Of a DNA stretch of 64,000 nt, positions 1 to 12,666 are shown piece by piece. The stretch covers positions 272,632 through 336,631 of the forward strand of contig CM051458.1 in the NCBI GenBank assembly GCA_028274465.1, in the 5' to 3' direction. The position numbers and the translations under genes are program-made. Numbering within the stretch: the first letter of the stretch is position 1; every line of letters begins with the position of its first letter. The notes beneath the pieces were generated by a model. The model worked only from the letters and a program-made list of their open reading frames with translations, did no database searches and was not told the DNA's origin. Source of the DNA: Plantago ovata. Lineage: Eukaryota > Streptophyta > Magnoliopsida > Lamiales > Plantaginaceae.

Positions 1-16
1 AAGTAAATCTACCTAC

Positions 17-816
17 CTTGTGGTGCACATCTCCGGTAGCTTTCCAGCCTTTCTTCTGTCTGCATACGGAACAGTTGCATATGTCGCGACAACAAGGACA
101 TTGCCAAGTAGTGTTCCCCTTCACTTCTTCCAAGTTCTCTCCGTACCTGCAGAATTGTTGAATACATTATTCGGCTTTGTAACCAGCTGCTATCAATCTG
201 TAATGCTGAGAAATTATCTACCTTATGTACAAGCAATCTCCACAAATCTTCCCATGAGGAGACTTGCAGTTGCTGCACTGAGTTCGCTGTCCACGCGTCT
301 TTTGCCTGCACTGGTGACATGTTATTCCATTGACACTGTCATGTAGCCTACAGCCATTCTCGTCAAATCCATCGACACCAAGTTGCCAAGGTTCGTTAGA
401 ATCACCCAATAACTTTAAGTGATCCACCGTGTAAACTTCCGGATCATCTACCATGGGAAGTACTGGCTGCTGTTTCTTTTCTGGAGGTGGATTCCTCAAT
501 CTGCCAGGAATTAAACGTTTCAAACTTTCAATTCTAACTTCTAAATGTAAGCAAAATTATACTACAATAGACCAATTTACCTTGCAGAACGTCTCAGAGG
601 CGAGGTAGTGGCTGGTGGTGGGGCAGGGTGAACACGTTTGCGTTTTGATTTCGGGGTGTTTGAGGAAAATAGTTTGTTTGAGAGGTGAGGGAGACCGAGG
701 CTCTTCATCCTTTCGGCATTCTCTTTGATTCGTTGTTCACGAATCTTCTCATACGCTCGAGCTTTTTGTCGGCTATCGTGCTCTCTTTTCTTTGCTATCG
801 CAGAATCCCTCATCAT
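17..816 (-). CDS. CDCA7-like zinc-finger protein (zf-4CXXC_R1), 5' part
   Basis: The first three exons are visible: 816-581, 500-222 and 146-17, each bounded by GT/AG splice sites that keep the frame. The gene continues past the left window edge. The N-terminus (about 79 residues) is basic, with KRKR and LRRSAR stretches that could serve in nuclear import. The cysteine-rich domain begins in exon 2 (CHQC, CSNC, CGDC) and continues in exon 3 (CPCC, CNCSVC). This spacing is the zf-4CXXC_R1 domain of the cell-division-cycle-associated 7 family. Members are nuclear chromatin proteins; animal CDCA7 works with the remodeller HELLS, and a plant role with DDM1 is inference here. The start is the first of two adjacent Met codons. 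No lesion is visible in the part shown. The exon 2 sequence at 471-496 is the source of, or shares a source with, filler DNA at 4173-4198. Confidence 0.85.
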
Positions 817-2472
817 CGGAAGTAGCTAGCTGTGCTATAGGATTGAAAGCTGCTATAAGCTGTGTATATATAATGGTAGTAGCTAGAGGCAGATTTCCCG
901 CTATTTTCTTTTTTCCTTTCTGTAGAATCAATTTCAATATGCTTTAATTTAGTTAGTACACACATGATCAGCATCTATGTATGGAAGAGATCTATCTATA
1001 TATAGCTATAATTACATGTAAAATATAGCAAAATTGGGCTGGTGATTATGATTAATTTATGGAAGATATATAGCTAAATTAGAGCTCTTGTTTTGGAGAA
1101 GAGAAGATCAATTTGTTGGAGTCAAATCAATCAGTCCCTCCAAACTAGCAGTAAAGAAATTAAGTAATATTGCTCTTGTAATTTTAATGGAGGGATTATA
1201 ACCAAAAAATTGACGAAAAAGGCCCGCCAACATTTGTATTCTCTCTTATGGAAGTTATATATTAACAAATCATAATTTCAACTGAGCTAAAAAAAAAAAC
1301 AATCATAATTTAGTTTCATCCATATCCTACAAAATTAAATCAGGTGGATATAGTAAGAATTAAATCAATACAGAAATATGTGTTACTTTTTTTCAACTTT
1401 TATTTTGTCTTTTATTATGAGGGCCATGTTGTAAGCGCATGGTGTAAAATAAGCCCACACTATATAAACCTTTATGTTATTTTAATTTCTACCGACTTTA
1501 TTGTGACCAATATAGATTATAAAACTTCATCAGAAGTGACACGTTAAATTCCTTTTAAAAAAAACACGTTAAAAAGAAATGATTTGTTCTTTTTTTTTTT
1601 TAAACGCATCACAATCTATTTAAAAGGTACAATTTTTTGAAATTTGTTATTTTTGTATATACACCATAATATTGTTTATTTATTAATACGAATATATATT
1701 TCACACTTCATATTAAACATTTTAAAAGATCAATTTGAAATGCACAAGGAGAAGAAACATCCTGAAAAAATAAATGAAAGAAGGCAGAATAATAAATATA
1801 GCAACTCAATGGCTGGACTACAGAAGAGGCTTGCATGTCTGTTGTAATGAGAGAGCTCGGCAGACATAACTATTTCTGTAACTAAGAGAATCATTTTGAA
1901 CTATCATTCATGATCAATTGAGTGCCATGAACAACTTCCTAAAGTCGACTTCTCTCAACTGGTAATAATTCTTGTTGTTATCAGCTAACATGTCTGTATC
2001 ACTATAATCATTTTGAAGTACTCCACGAGTTAATTGAGTGCTATGGACAACTTCCTGAAGTCAACTTCTCTCAACTTTTGGATGAGGGAGGAGGACCTGG
2101 TGCAAGCTCTCGATCTATATACATATGCGGTCCTTAAGCTCATACTCCATTTACTAGTCACCAAAACTCGATTTCTCATTAGACCAGAGTGCAGCTGTGC
2201 AAAAGGTATGTCGATCAAATTATCATAACTTCTCGTTTTTATTTCTTGATATACCTATCTGTTCTGTTTCTCTTCACTAGTAAAAGTACATACATTCAAA
2301 GAACTTAGAAACCACCAGATTGCTGCAGAATAGTGATCCTTGGCCTGTTTTTCACGTTACGTACATGATCTTCTTCGTTTGATAATTAGAAGAATGTTTT
2401 TAAGGCTAATTGTTTTTTTTTTTTTGGACCTTTGGTCTATTGTGGTACTGCAGATCATAGCCAAGCAACAAG
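817..2472. other. A+T-rich intergenic DNA
   Basis: This stretch holds the promoter side of the CDCA7-like gene (rightmost exon start at 816) and the upstream region of the P450 relic. It contains poly-A and poly-T runs and no convincing gene. Short open frames here have no recognisable domain. Confidence 0.5.
1889..2077. repeat. Diverged tandem duplication, period about 117 bp
   Basis: A block at 1889-1961 is repeated at 2007-2077 with scattered substitutions. It contains the run CAACTTCCT followed by AAGTC and CTTCTCTCAACT. The second copy reads in one frame as QLPEVNFSQLLDEGGG and the first as a related peptide, so the block may be an old exon end. I do not recognise the protein. Confidence 0.6.
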
Positions 2473-4018
2473 ATGATGTTGATGTTCATGGTATTTTTTC
2501 TTGTCTTATTTCTGTGAAGGCATTTCCTGCATGGAGTATCACAGCTTCCACCAGGACCTTACACATGGCAAGTTCTGGCAAACCTCTCAACATTCGTGAA
2601 CAAACCACATGTTGCTTTGACCAAACTGGCTAAGATCCATGGCCCTCTCATTTCATTTCGGGCCGGAACACAAGTTGTTGTTGTTGCATCATCACCATCG
2701 ACTGCAAAGGAAATCTTGCAGAACCAGTTATTTACTGGAAGGTTCTTTCCAACAGTGTTTTATAACATTCCGGGATCAAACCATGCCTCAATAATCTTGT
2801 CCCCAGAATGTGACCGCGTGTGGAAATTCCTACGCCGGATGGAGAAAACTCACATGCTTTCCCCAGAGGCGGTTGAGTCTAGTGTTCTCATAAGGAGCAC
2901 CAAGGTAATGGAGATGATGAAGTATCTCTAATCAGGGAGTCATGAATGTTGACACTGTTGTTTTTCAGACGTTTCTTAATATTCTTAGCAATGTTTTCGC
3001 TTCAAGAAACTTGATCGGCTTTGATGTGATGGGACAAGTTGATAGAAGTATTATATGTTTTATATAGATAAGGTGTTTGATGAGGTTAGCAGGATTGGTT
3101 TATCAGAAATCTATCCTGTTTTGAAGCATGTAGACTTTTGGAGTAAAAGACGCGCCATGGTTATTATCGATCATGTAAGGCTCATCTGGGGAGAAATCAT
3201 CAAGGACAAAAGAAATCAGAAGAGACAGAATTCATCAACTCAAGATTTCTTGGATGTTTTGCTACTTGAATACAAATTCACAGATGATCAAATTGGTGTT
3301 CTCCTTACGGTATATACGATCATCTATTGCAACGTTTTTGAATATTTTCCTGTCGTACCAAGATTTTCACATCCAAATCTTTATACTTATCAATGCAGGA
3401 GTTACTGATTGCATCACTGAATCTACCTCTGGAGTAACTCTATGGTTAGTCATAGAGTTACTCAAGAACCAAGAAATGTTACACCGAGTTAGGGATGAAA
3501 TCGCAGCTCATGCAGTTGAAGAAAATTCCTTGAACGAGTCTCGCTTATCCGAGTGCCAATACTTGAACGCCTGCATAAAAGAAGTTCTAAGGATTCACCT
3601 TCCAGGTCCATTTGGAATACCCCATCGCGCAAGTAAAGTGAAAAATTACATTATCCCCAAAAACAGTATGGTGGTCGTAAATTTTTGGGCTATCCACTTT
3701 GACCAGAGCATCTGGGACGATGCCACAACCTTCAGGCCTGAGAGGTTTTTCGTGAATACAAAAGCTAATGTTTGGGGCACTCAGTTTGAGTACTTACCAT
3801 TCAGTTCAGGACAAAGAATCTGCCCTGGGTTAAATGTTGCCATGAAGAACATCCAATTGATGGTCGCGTCATTGATCTACTTTTTCGATTGGAGTCCTCC
3901 AGAAGGTGTCTGTCTGAGTGACCTTGGTGCGAAGATCAAATACGATACACTAATACTCAAGAAGGAAGACTCGTTGTATTTGGTTCCACCGAAAGGCAAT
4001 GTTTCAAAAAATACATAG
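2473..4018 (+). pseudogene. Cytochrome P450 (A-type, CYP76/CYP80-like), disabled
   Basis: Reads as a microsomal P450 monooxygenase in two exons, 2473-3309 and 3399-4018, separated by an 89-bp intron at the position usual for A-type plant P450s. Visible parts are a hydrophobic N-terminal anchor, the hinge LPPGP, KIHGPLISF, the K-helix EVLR (ExxR), FRPERFF, and the heme-binding loop FSSGQRICPG with its cysteine. Lesions: a TGA within the membrane anchor after 14 codons, loss of frame after EMMKYL near 2931, a second stop or frame change near 3066, and a frame mismatch across the intron. The I-helix region reads AGVTDCITEST, lacking the usual GxDTT. The best match by eye is to CYP76/CYP80, the latter a benzylisoquinoline alkaloid family; the subfamily is uncertain. 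The last codons (4012-4018) overlap the 159-bp duplicated segment. Confidence 0.85.
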
Positions 4019-4170
4019 TCCTTACCATAATGGTTTTTGCTGCTAGCTAGATTTGTAATAGCCAGTAGATTTGTTCCATCTGATATGATGATAGTTTATC
4101 GTGATTGATCTCTGTTGTAATATACAGTATAAACATATTGCAGAAAAACAATTATAAAAGTGTGTTTATA
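4012..4170. repeat. 159-bp direct repeat, left copy
   Basis: Base for base identical to 5544-5702, covering the end of the P450 and its 3' flank. The two copies bracket an insertion of about 1.37 kb. Without the insertion, the P450 3' flank would run on directly from this block into 5703. Target-site duplications of transposons are far shorter, so this suggests repair synthesis rather than ordinary transposition. Confidence 0.95.
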
Positions 4171-5543
4171 ATTGTTTCTTTTCTGGAGGTGGATTCCTAA
4201 AACCTAAACCTGAACCTTACGGTTCAGACACGGTTAAACCGCGGTTAGGTCACGGTATATACGCGGTTAAACCTGAACCCTACGATACAGACGCGGTTAA
4301 ACCGCGGTTAGGTCACGGTACGGTTCACACACGGATGAACCGCGGTTAGGTACGGTACGGTTCACACGCAGTTGAACCGCGGTTAGGGTACGTGTGAACC
4401 GAGGTTTACACGCGGCTGAACCGCGGTTAGGGTACGGTTCACACGCGGATGAACCGCGGTTTACACGTGGCTGAACCGCGGTTTACACGCGGCTGAACCG
4501 CGGTTAGGGTACGCTTCACACGCGGGTGAACCACGGTTTACACGCGGATGAACCGCGGTTAGGGTGCGGGTGAACCGCGGTTTACACGCGGCTGAACCGC
4601 GTTTAGGGTACGGTTCACACGCGGCTGAACCGCGGTTGGGGCACGGTTCACACGCGGCTGAACCGCGGTTGGGGCTCGGTTTACACGCGGCTGAACTGCG
4701 GTTGGGGCTCGGTTTACACGCGGCTGAACCGCGGTTGGGGCTCGGATTGCGAACCAACCGCGGTCTCCACGCGGATTGCGAACCGGACAAGGTCTCCACG
4801 CGGATTGCGGACCGGACGCGGTCTCTATGCGGTTCAACCACTGTTATGCCACGGTTTACCCACGGCTCGGACGCGCTTGGAGCGCGGTTTAAACACGGTT
4901 GCCACGCGTTTTGATCACTATTCTGGCCCAAATTTAACCGTGTTTCCGCGGCCCAACCGTGTCTGACTCGCGGCCCAACCGTGTCCGACCCGCGGCCCAG
5001 CAAATGAATATTTCGGGCTTAGGGAAAGAAGCCCAATAACCCCAAAACTCTAAAATCTTTATTACAAAAATAGTTACAAACTTTACCGAAATTCCAAATA
5101 GTCCATAGCTTTCGGAAATAACAACTGAGTCAAAAAAAAAAAAAAAAAAAAAAAAATTCAAGTAAAAAAAGTTTAACACAAATAAAAAGTAAAAAAGAGT
5201 TTTAACACAAAGAAAAAAAAGTTTAACATAAAGGAAAAAAAAAAAAACTCAAAAAAAAAAAAAAGTTTAGCAGAACAGATATATAGTTTAATTGAAAAAA
5301 AACGAAAAAAATATATTTTGGAACAAAGAAAAAGAAAAAAAAAACAAAGTTTATAACAATTAAAGGTGTTTGAACAACAGACGGCTTTCTTCTGGATTTT
5401 TTGACAATGCGGCAACCTGAAAAATAAATTATATGGGTGAGTAAAAGATCATTCACACGAGCTACAAATCCTTCAACAAACACAATTAAAAGCTCCCCAC
5501 GTAAATCTCAGTACCAACATTTATATGGGACCACTAACAAATT
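4171..5543. mobile_element. Palindrome-array insertion, copy A
   Basis: Begins with a 26-bp filler (4173-4198) identical to 471-496 in the CDCA7-like gene. Next comes an array of CCGCGG-centred units (about 4200-4960), then a unique part of about 600 bp with A-rich tracts, ending in GGGACCACTAACAAATTT. The unique part is nearly identical to 28330-28947 in copy B, so the insertion is a repeated element. I found no terminal inverted repeats and no coding domain; the open frames across the array are low-complexity by-products. On the minus strand the order is right end, T-rich tract, then array. The class is unknown. Confidence 0.75.
4200..4960. repeat. Minisatellite of AACCGCGGTT palindromes
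   Basis: Units of roughly 22 to 33 bp alternate between forms containing TTTACACGCGGCTG and forms containing AGGGTACGGTTCACACGCG. They are joined by the self-complementary box AACCGCGGTT. Unit copies differ by few bases and become more irregular at both edges. The right edge runs into CGCGGCCCAACCGTGTC-type variants up to about 5000. Confidence 0.9.
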
Positions 5544-5702
5544 TACATAGTCCTTACCATAATGGTTTTTGCTGCTAGCTAGATTTGTAATAGCCAGTAG
5601 ATTTGTTCCATCTGATATGATGATAGTTTATCGTGATTGATCTCTGTTGTAATATACAGTATAAACATATTGCAGAAAAACAATTATAAAAGTGTGTTTA
5701 TA
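5544..5702. repeat. 159-bp direct repeat, right copy
   Basis: Exact copy of 4012-4170 on the far side of the palindrome-array insertion. The unduplicated 3' flank of the P450 relic resumes at 5703. Confidence 0.95.
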
Positions 5703-5984
5703 TTGATAACTTGGTCGGACTAGGCTGGTGCTGAAGTATCAAATATTGTAGATATAACAACAGAGTAGCAAGTGATGCATTTATACATGAATAGGCCATT
5801 GTTTGTTTGTTCTTGAAAAATTGAAGTGTTGATTGAAACTGAAGCTGTGAATTTGTGGGTTTTGAAATTGGGTCAACCACTTTGACTAGTATACGTTGTG
5901 TACCTCCGTTAGGAATCGTCCTGTGCTTCCATGTAGTTGATTAAGAGGAAACAAAAGTTCTCATCTGAAACATGTATAAATCAT

Positions 5985-6935
5985 AGTGGAATATCCAAAG
6001 CTAAAGTAATAAGTATTCCAGAACATGGAAACATAGTTCTCAAGTAAGTTTCTTTTCCTGATCCTGATCTAGGATATGGTAGACCGAAAAGAGTCTGAAT
6101 AATTATTCTAGAGGACTGTAGCACGAGGCCTTATCTTAGAGGACGATTGCTTAGACGTTATAAAGGCCATAAATTCAGCACACTCCTCGTTCTGAAGAGC
6201 TGGCACCTGCCGTTCACTGTGAACAGATCAGTAATCTGATAAAACAATTGGAGGATACACCAAGCAAACAAGTTCCTTGCACACAATATTCTAGTGATTT
6301 AATAGGATTTGGTGTAGTGTCAATAATGAAGATCAAATAGTGAACAATATCGCAATATTCAGAACAACATTATTATTATAGTATTTATTTCCACACTTGG
6401 ATGCTGGATGTGCATGCTAGTTCAGAATCGGAGCTATGTATTCGATCTTGGAACTAATCTGCTTTCCGGAATTAAACTTGCATGTATAGAAGTTTCTAGT
6501 TTTTCTTCTTCTGCAGTAGATGCCTAGTTATCCTGTATTGTACGTTCTTTTAGATGCCTAAAACAATCTACGGACTATAGCTAGCTAGCTAGTTCAAGTG
6601 ATCTGGTCTCATTGACTTGCAGCTTGGTCCTTATCAGACGTAGTTAAATTTTAAGACATCACAGTATAGATAAACACATTACGATTTTTTATAAAACAAT
6701 ATTCTTCCATGTTCACTGAGAACGAAATGACATGCGGCTGGCTATAAACCTCATTTGCTTCTTAAATGTGATGTGAAATAGTACAGTATACTTCAGTTTC
6801 ACGATACTCATTTTAGCTAGTCAAGAAGTTGGTTGGTGGAGACATTATGGTATTCTGAAGAAGGGAGAACGCTTAACTTCCCCATTTTCATCTCATAGTA
6901 ATCAACGTGCTCCATCCTGCACCAACAACCAGTTT
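5985..6935. repeat. Segmental duplication, left copy (internally deleted)
   Basis: 5985-6605 resembles 9897-10514 plus 11133-11160 (shared runs such as ATAGTGGAATATCC and CTGTAGCACGAG, and a TAGCTAGCTAGC end). 6826-6935 resembles 13538-13665. The right-hand counterpart contains the GeBP-like gene between these blocks, while this copy lacks it. The solo LTR at 10515 is also absent here, so it inserted after the duplication. Confidence 0.7.
6826..6935 (-). pseudogene. Orphan last exon of a DNA glycosylase copy
   Basis: Closely matches the terminal exon and adjoining intron end of the HhH-GPD gene (13535-13665), in the same orientation. No other exon of a second copy is visible nearby, so this is a duplicated fragment. 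It lies at the right end of the left segmental-duplication copy. Confidence 0.75.
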
Positions 6936-7320
6936 CTGTAAGTTGTTTGGTTTAATTTTTCCATTTTTATTTTCCAGCCTTTTGCTATTATCATATCCCA
7001 TGAATTGTTACAGATAAAGACATTCTAAGAGAAGAAATTTTCCTCTCAATCAGCCTCAATTGTCAGAGATAAAGACAGTTTTTCAAGATCATATTGGACT
7101 AATGCAATAAATAAAACCTTCTGTTTTGTAAGGCTATTTTCTTATTTTTTCCTGTACCATGTGCCAATTAATTAAAACACAAGTCAGACGTTCTGTTCTG
7201 ATCTGATCTGCTGCCCTTTTTTATTTAATTTTAAAGACAATAAGTATTCCTTTTTTTTTTTTACTTATAAATTAGAGAAGCTCCATCCTGTAACCACCAT
7301 ATACTTGAACCAAGCAAGAA
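6936..7320. other. A+T-rich upstream flank of the BBE-like relic
   Basis: Contains T-rich tracts and would include the promoter of the BBE-like gene. No separate gene or element is recognisable. Confidence 0.4.
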
Positions 7321-9062
<1,742 letters not shown>

Positions 9063-9239
9063 AATTCGCGTAGTTTAATCTTAAGGCATGATTTACTTAC
9101 TAAATCTTAAATGAATAATGTATATCATATAGTAATGTACTATGAATGGTCATCTGATTACGCTTTCATGTGTTATACTGGGATTTTCTTTTGCCTATTG
9201 TAGATGTAATAAACAAAGTTTGAAGAGTTCATTTTGCAA

Positions 9240-9640
9240 GCAAAGTGTACTCCATACAGGTTACCAATATCAAGATCTCTGTAGTTGAGGTACGCTTCTC
9301 TAGGACTCATCGATACCAACGGCGTCATGTAACCATACAGGGATTAAATCTAAGTCCAGGACCTTCTATTCCCACCATTTTTGCTAAATATGAAATCTAA
9401 TCCATCTTTAGGAATTGGTTACTTAAGATAATCAGAGTTTCTCTTCACGTAGTTGGGGCTAGAAAGAACACGATTCAGGAGACCTTCAATAGGCATTTCA
9501 CTAGATATGCTCTCCCTGAAATGTACCGATTTGATCTAGCTCATTTAGGTGCAATCATTTTGTGTCAATCCTAGTTCAGGGAAGCTCTCATTTATCGCAG
9601 ATATGAGGTTTTTTGAGTTCTCAACCCAAGAAGATTCATC
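9240..9640 (-). pseudogene. BBE-like oxidase fragment, inverted neighbour
   Basis: The minus strand reads, with interruptions, peptides of the BBE-like C-terminal half: FPELGLTQNDC near 9575, then SSPNYVKRNSDYLK near 9440, then YGYMTPLVSMSPREAYLNYR and DLDIG near 9340-9260. The last segment parallels SPREAYANYRDLDIG of the plus-strand BBE relic ending at 9062. The two copies therefore lie tail to tail, 180 bp apart. The 5' half of this copy is missing. Confidence 0.75.
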
Positions 9641-9896
9641 CTCCTCTATACTAATTATCACAAGAAGTGTCTGCTTCTTTGAGTCCTATAGTGTTGTCTA
9701 TGTACACCAAAATATTTCTGTATGTGCACTGTTCCATCTTTGACACTTAGCAACAGAAAATATTTCACCCCAAAGGAACATTTGAAGGCGAAAGTATCAA
9801 AACATTTCTGTATGGCCTATAGTGTCTGCTTCTCTGTGTCCTATAATTATCACAACATTTCTGTATGGCCTCTAGTCCCTGTTCAATAGGGAACTC

Positions 9897-10514
9897 ATAG
9901 TGGAATATCCTAAGCGAAAGTAGTAATCCAGAACCTGTAAAGCAGAAACAGAAATCTCAAGTAATTGGTTTCTCTTCCTGAGTGATGCCCCACTAATTAA
10001 CCGGACCAGACTATTCTGTCCGGGGGCTGGATTTGGCAAAACTAACGGGCTGTAGCACGAGCCATTATTCTAGAGGGCGATTGCTTAAACGTTACAAGCT
10101 AGGGCAGTAAATTCAGTAACAGTACAACAAATCAAAATAATGGAACAAGGTGGACTGTTTGTGAAAGACTAGACTAGCTAGCTAGTTGCAAAATGAACAT
10201 GTTGAAATCTGTTTTGAATTTTATTAGTAGCGAGCGACTGGTGATAAATAACAATTAAGGGTGACCTGTTCTTAATAGCCTCAGCTCTCGGGTTCATCCT
10301 ATTCCAGGTCAGTTACTTAGTACCACACTTGGATATATGCCGGATGTGGTAGTTCAGAATTGGAGCTATGTATTCGATCTTGGAACTAGTCCTCTTTTCG
10401 AAAATAAAACTTGCATGTATAGGAGAAGCTTCTAGTTTTCTTTCTGCAATAGATGTCTAGTTATACCGTAGTGTTGCTTTAGATACCTAAAACAGTTAAG
10501 AGATAATAGCTAGC
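9897..10514. repeat. Segmental duplication, right copy (left part)
   Basis: Counterpart of 5985-6605, interrupted at its right end by the solo LTR and resuming at 11133-11160. It carries no gene of its own. The region 9720-9890 just left of it contains short repeated phrases (ACATTTCTGTATGGCC twice). Confidence 0.65.
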
Positions 10515-11132
10515 TGTTGGTAATATAGGGTGCGATAATCTTGGAATACTTCTTTGGATCGTGTAGTCACTTTCCAAACAAGATAATTCGACCCTACAGT
10601 TGTTGCCGGGGTTACACGAATTCCTTGTTGGGATAATCCAAGAAGGCAATCTTATTCAGGCAATATGAATTTCGATCAGAAAGTAGAGAGGATGTATCAG
10701 TTTTCGTTGTACTTGTTTTGGAGACTGATCGCTTCAATAAATAGAAGCGAAAAGGTGTGAACGAAGTGGTGTATCTGTTCAGAACGAAGTGTTATGAACG
10801 AAAGGTCACGTTAGTTCACGAACAAGCATGTTCGTTCACGAAGAATTGCAATGTTCCAAAAAGGACGGGGCGCCGCCCCTTGGAACCCCGCAGGGGCGCT
10901 GCCCCTCGCAACCCCGTACAGGGGCACTGCCCCTTGCAACCCTGCGAGGGGCCCCGCAAGGGGGCGCAGCCCCCTTGACCCCTGCTTCGTATTCGTGGTC
11001 GATAACTCGTTGGCTCAACAAGCGTGCACTCCGCACTACCCAAACTTGTTCCGAGCTCGACGAGAGATCGCATGAATCTCTAGGAGATCGCATTACTACT
11101 AAAATGAATTGATGACACTAAAATCACCAACA
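10515..11132. mobile_element. Solo LTR (618 bp)
   Basis: Ends are TGTTGGT and ACCAACA, flanked on both sides by the 5-bp target duplication CTAGC (10510-10514 and 11133-11137). No coding region or second LTR is present, so this is a solo LTR left by recombination. It lies within a block whose duplicate at 5985-6605 lacks it, so it inserted after that duplication. Superfamily is not determinable. It contains a G+C-rich tandem repeat at 10860-10985. Confidence 0.9.
10860..10985. repeat. G+C-rich near-palindromic tandem repeat inside the solo LTR
   Basis: About four units of roughly 26 bp built on GGGGCGCTGCCCC-type near-palindromes separated by CAACCC. Base composition is far from the surrounding A+T-rich DNA. 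Each unit could fold on itself. Confidence 0.85.
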
Positions 11133-11284
11133 CTAGCTAGCTAGCTAGTTCAACTGATCCGGTTTCCGAGTAGAAACATCATTTACTGCTAAAAGGTGAA
11201 GTAGTAAAATTAGCTTTACTTACTCTTGCTTTTATCTATGGCTTCATCCATTCATTTTCATTCTTTTCTTTTATTTATTTATTT

Positions 11285-12666
11285 ATGAAGGATGGTAAGA
11301 GAAAGAAGAAAAATAAGAAGATGAATTCCCAGGAGATGGAAAAAATCACAGAGGTTGCTAACAATAGTGAACCTAAGGAGCAGGATGAGGATCTGAAGCA
11401 GACTGAAAAACATGAGGAGGTACTATATTTTGGTGCCCTCAAATTATTCAATCATTATATATAAGATTTGATTGCATAGCATGCTTGCTGGTGAGAATTT
11501 ACATTTTAATATCCATAGAAGTATAATTCTAGTATAAAAGCTTTATTCTGGTAGAATTACCTAGCTTACTACTAGCAGAACAAGGATAACAAGGATCCAT
11601 TTCTGATTTTGTTTATATGCTTGTGAAATTATCCCATGTACTGATTTGGTTGCTAATTAACATTATGAATGAAACATTTTTTACTTATATATGGATGGTA
11701 TAGGCTGATAGTTTTTAATCCATTTTAATACCCCTAGCATTATGAATATTTTCAATTCTGTTTGTGAATTCTCTTTTCTGTTATAATTATAATTATTATT
11801 CTTCTTGTTAATTCTTATTGTCATTATTAGAATTGAATTTACTAATATATAATATTATAAATGTACCAGGAGAGGAGGATGAAGAAGAGATATGATCCCT
11901 TGCCAGACAAGAAGAAAACATTAGAAGATGAAGCTATCAAGGATGCTGCAGAAGATGAAGCTACCAAGGATACTGCTGCTTCGTTGAACAAGAATAAAAA
12001 GAAAGGGATAGGGATAATGATGATGATGTATCCCAGGAGATAGAAGCACCCACAGATGATATCGTGATGAAGACCCCGAAGAAGAGTAAGAAGCAAGACG
12101 AACATGCTGTTGAAGAAACTGCTACAAGAGGCGGTTTATTTCAGAAGATCTGGACTGACCCTGATGAGATTGCTCTTCTTCAAGGCATGATAGATTTTAA
12201 GTCGAAGAATAATTTGGATGCTAGTTCCAATATAGATGCTTTCGTGCTCTTCCTGAAGCCTAATCTGAGTTTTAGCCCGACCAAATCTCAGGTTTTGCGT
12301 AAGCTCAGGAGAATGAAGGATAAGCATTCTAAAAACTGTTCCAAGAAGAGTATAAATCTTATCACCGATCATGCACAAAAAGTTCATGAGTTGTCAGGCC
12401 TAGTATGGGGAAATAACAGAGTTGTTGCAACTGTGGGGGAGAATGGTAATGCAAATGATGATCAAGAGGTGATGGAAAATGGTCCAGCATTTGCATATGA
12501 AATGGATAAGATTTCGAAAATTGGTGCAATGTTATTCGGTGGTCATCATGAGGACTTGCAATCGGAAAAGTGGAAGAGTCTATGTCGACGCTCGTTACTG
12601 ATTGACGCTGCCAAAGTGGATTTGATGAAAGATAAGCTCAATTTGTTGTTGGGCCATTTTGAGTGA
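11285..12666 (+). CDS. GeBP/STOREKEEPER-like (DUF573) DNA-binding protein, frameshifted upstream
   Basis: Exon 1 is 11285-11419 and exon 2 is 11870-12666, with GT/AG junctions. Exon 1 and the start of exon 2 give a lysine-rich acidic/basic tail. The DUF573 domain typical of the GeBP/STKL transcription-factor family follows: FQKIWTDPDEIALLQGMIDF, then the second helix group KSQVLRKLRRMKDKH. A short C-terminal helix near LCRRSLLIDAAKVDLMKDKL resembles the family's C-terminal region. The upstream frame and the DUF573 frame differ by one base somewhere between 11995 and 12049. Either the copy is frameshifted, or translation starts at the Met at 12064, giving 200 residues that include the whole domain. 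It converges with the glycosylase gene downstream. Confidence 0.8.

Noticed and set aside
4200-4960. Possible interstitial telomere repeat (TTAGGG words).
   Set aside because: TTAGGG occurs only as part of a longer 22-33 bp unit and is not tandem by itself.
4461-5003. Long proline/arginine/serine-rich open frames across the palindromic array (also 27902-28336).
   Set aside because: Several frames on both strands are open simply because the repeat unit length and G+C content avoid stops. No start context or domain is visible.
5173-5483. Phe-rich open frames over the A/T tracts of the array element (also 28339-28886).
   Set aside because: These are translations of poly-T tracts and carry no domain.
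10757-11112. Several overlapping open frames in the G+C-rich part of the solo LTR.
   Set aside because: They are shadows of a GC-rich repeat and all lie within an LTR bounded by a 5-bp duplication.
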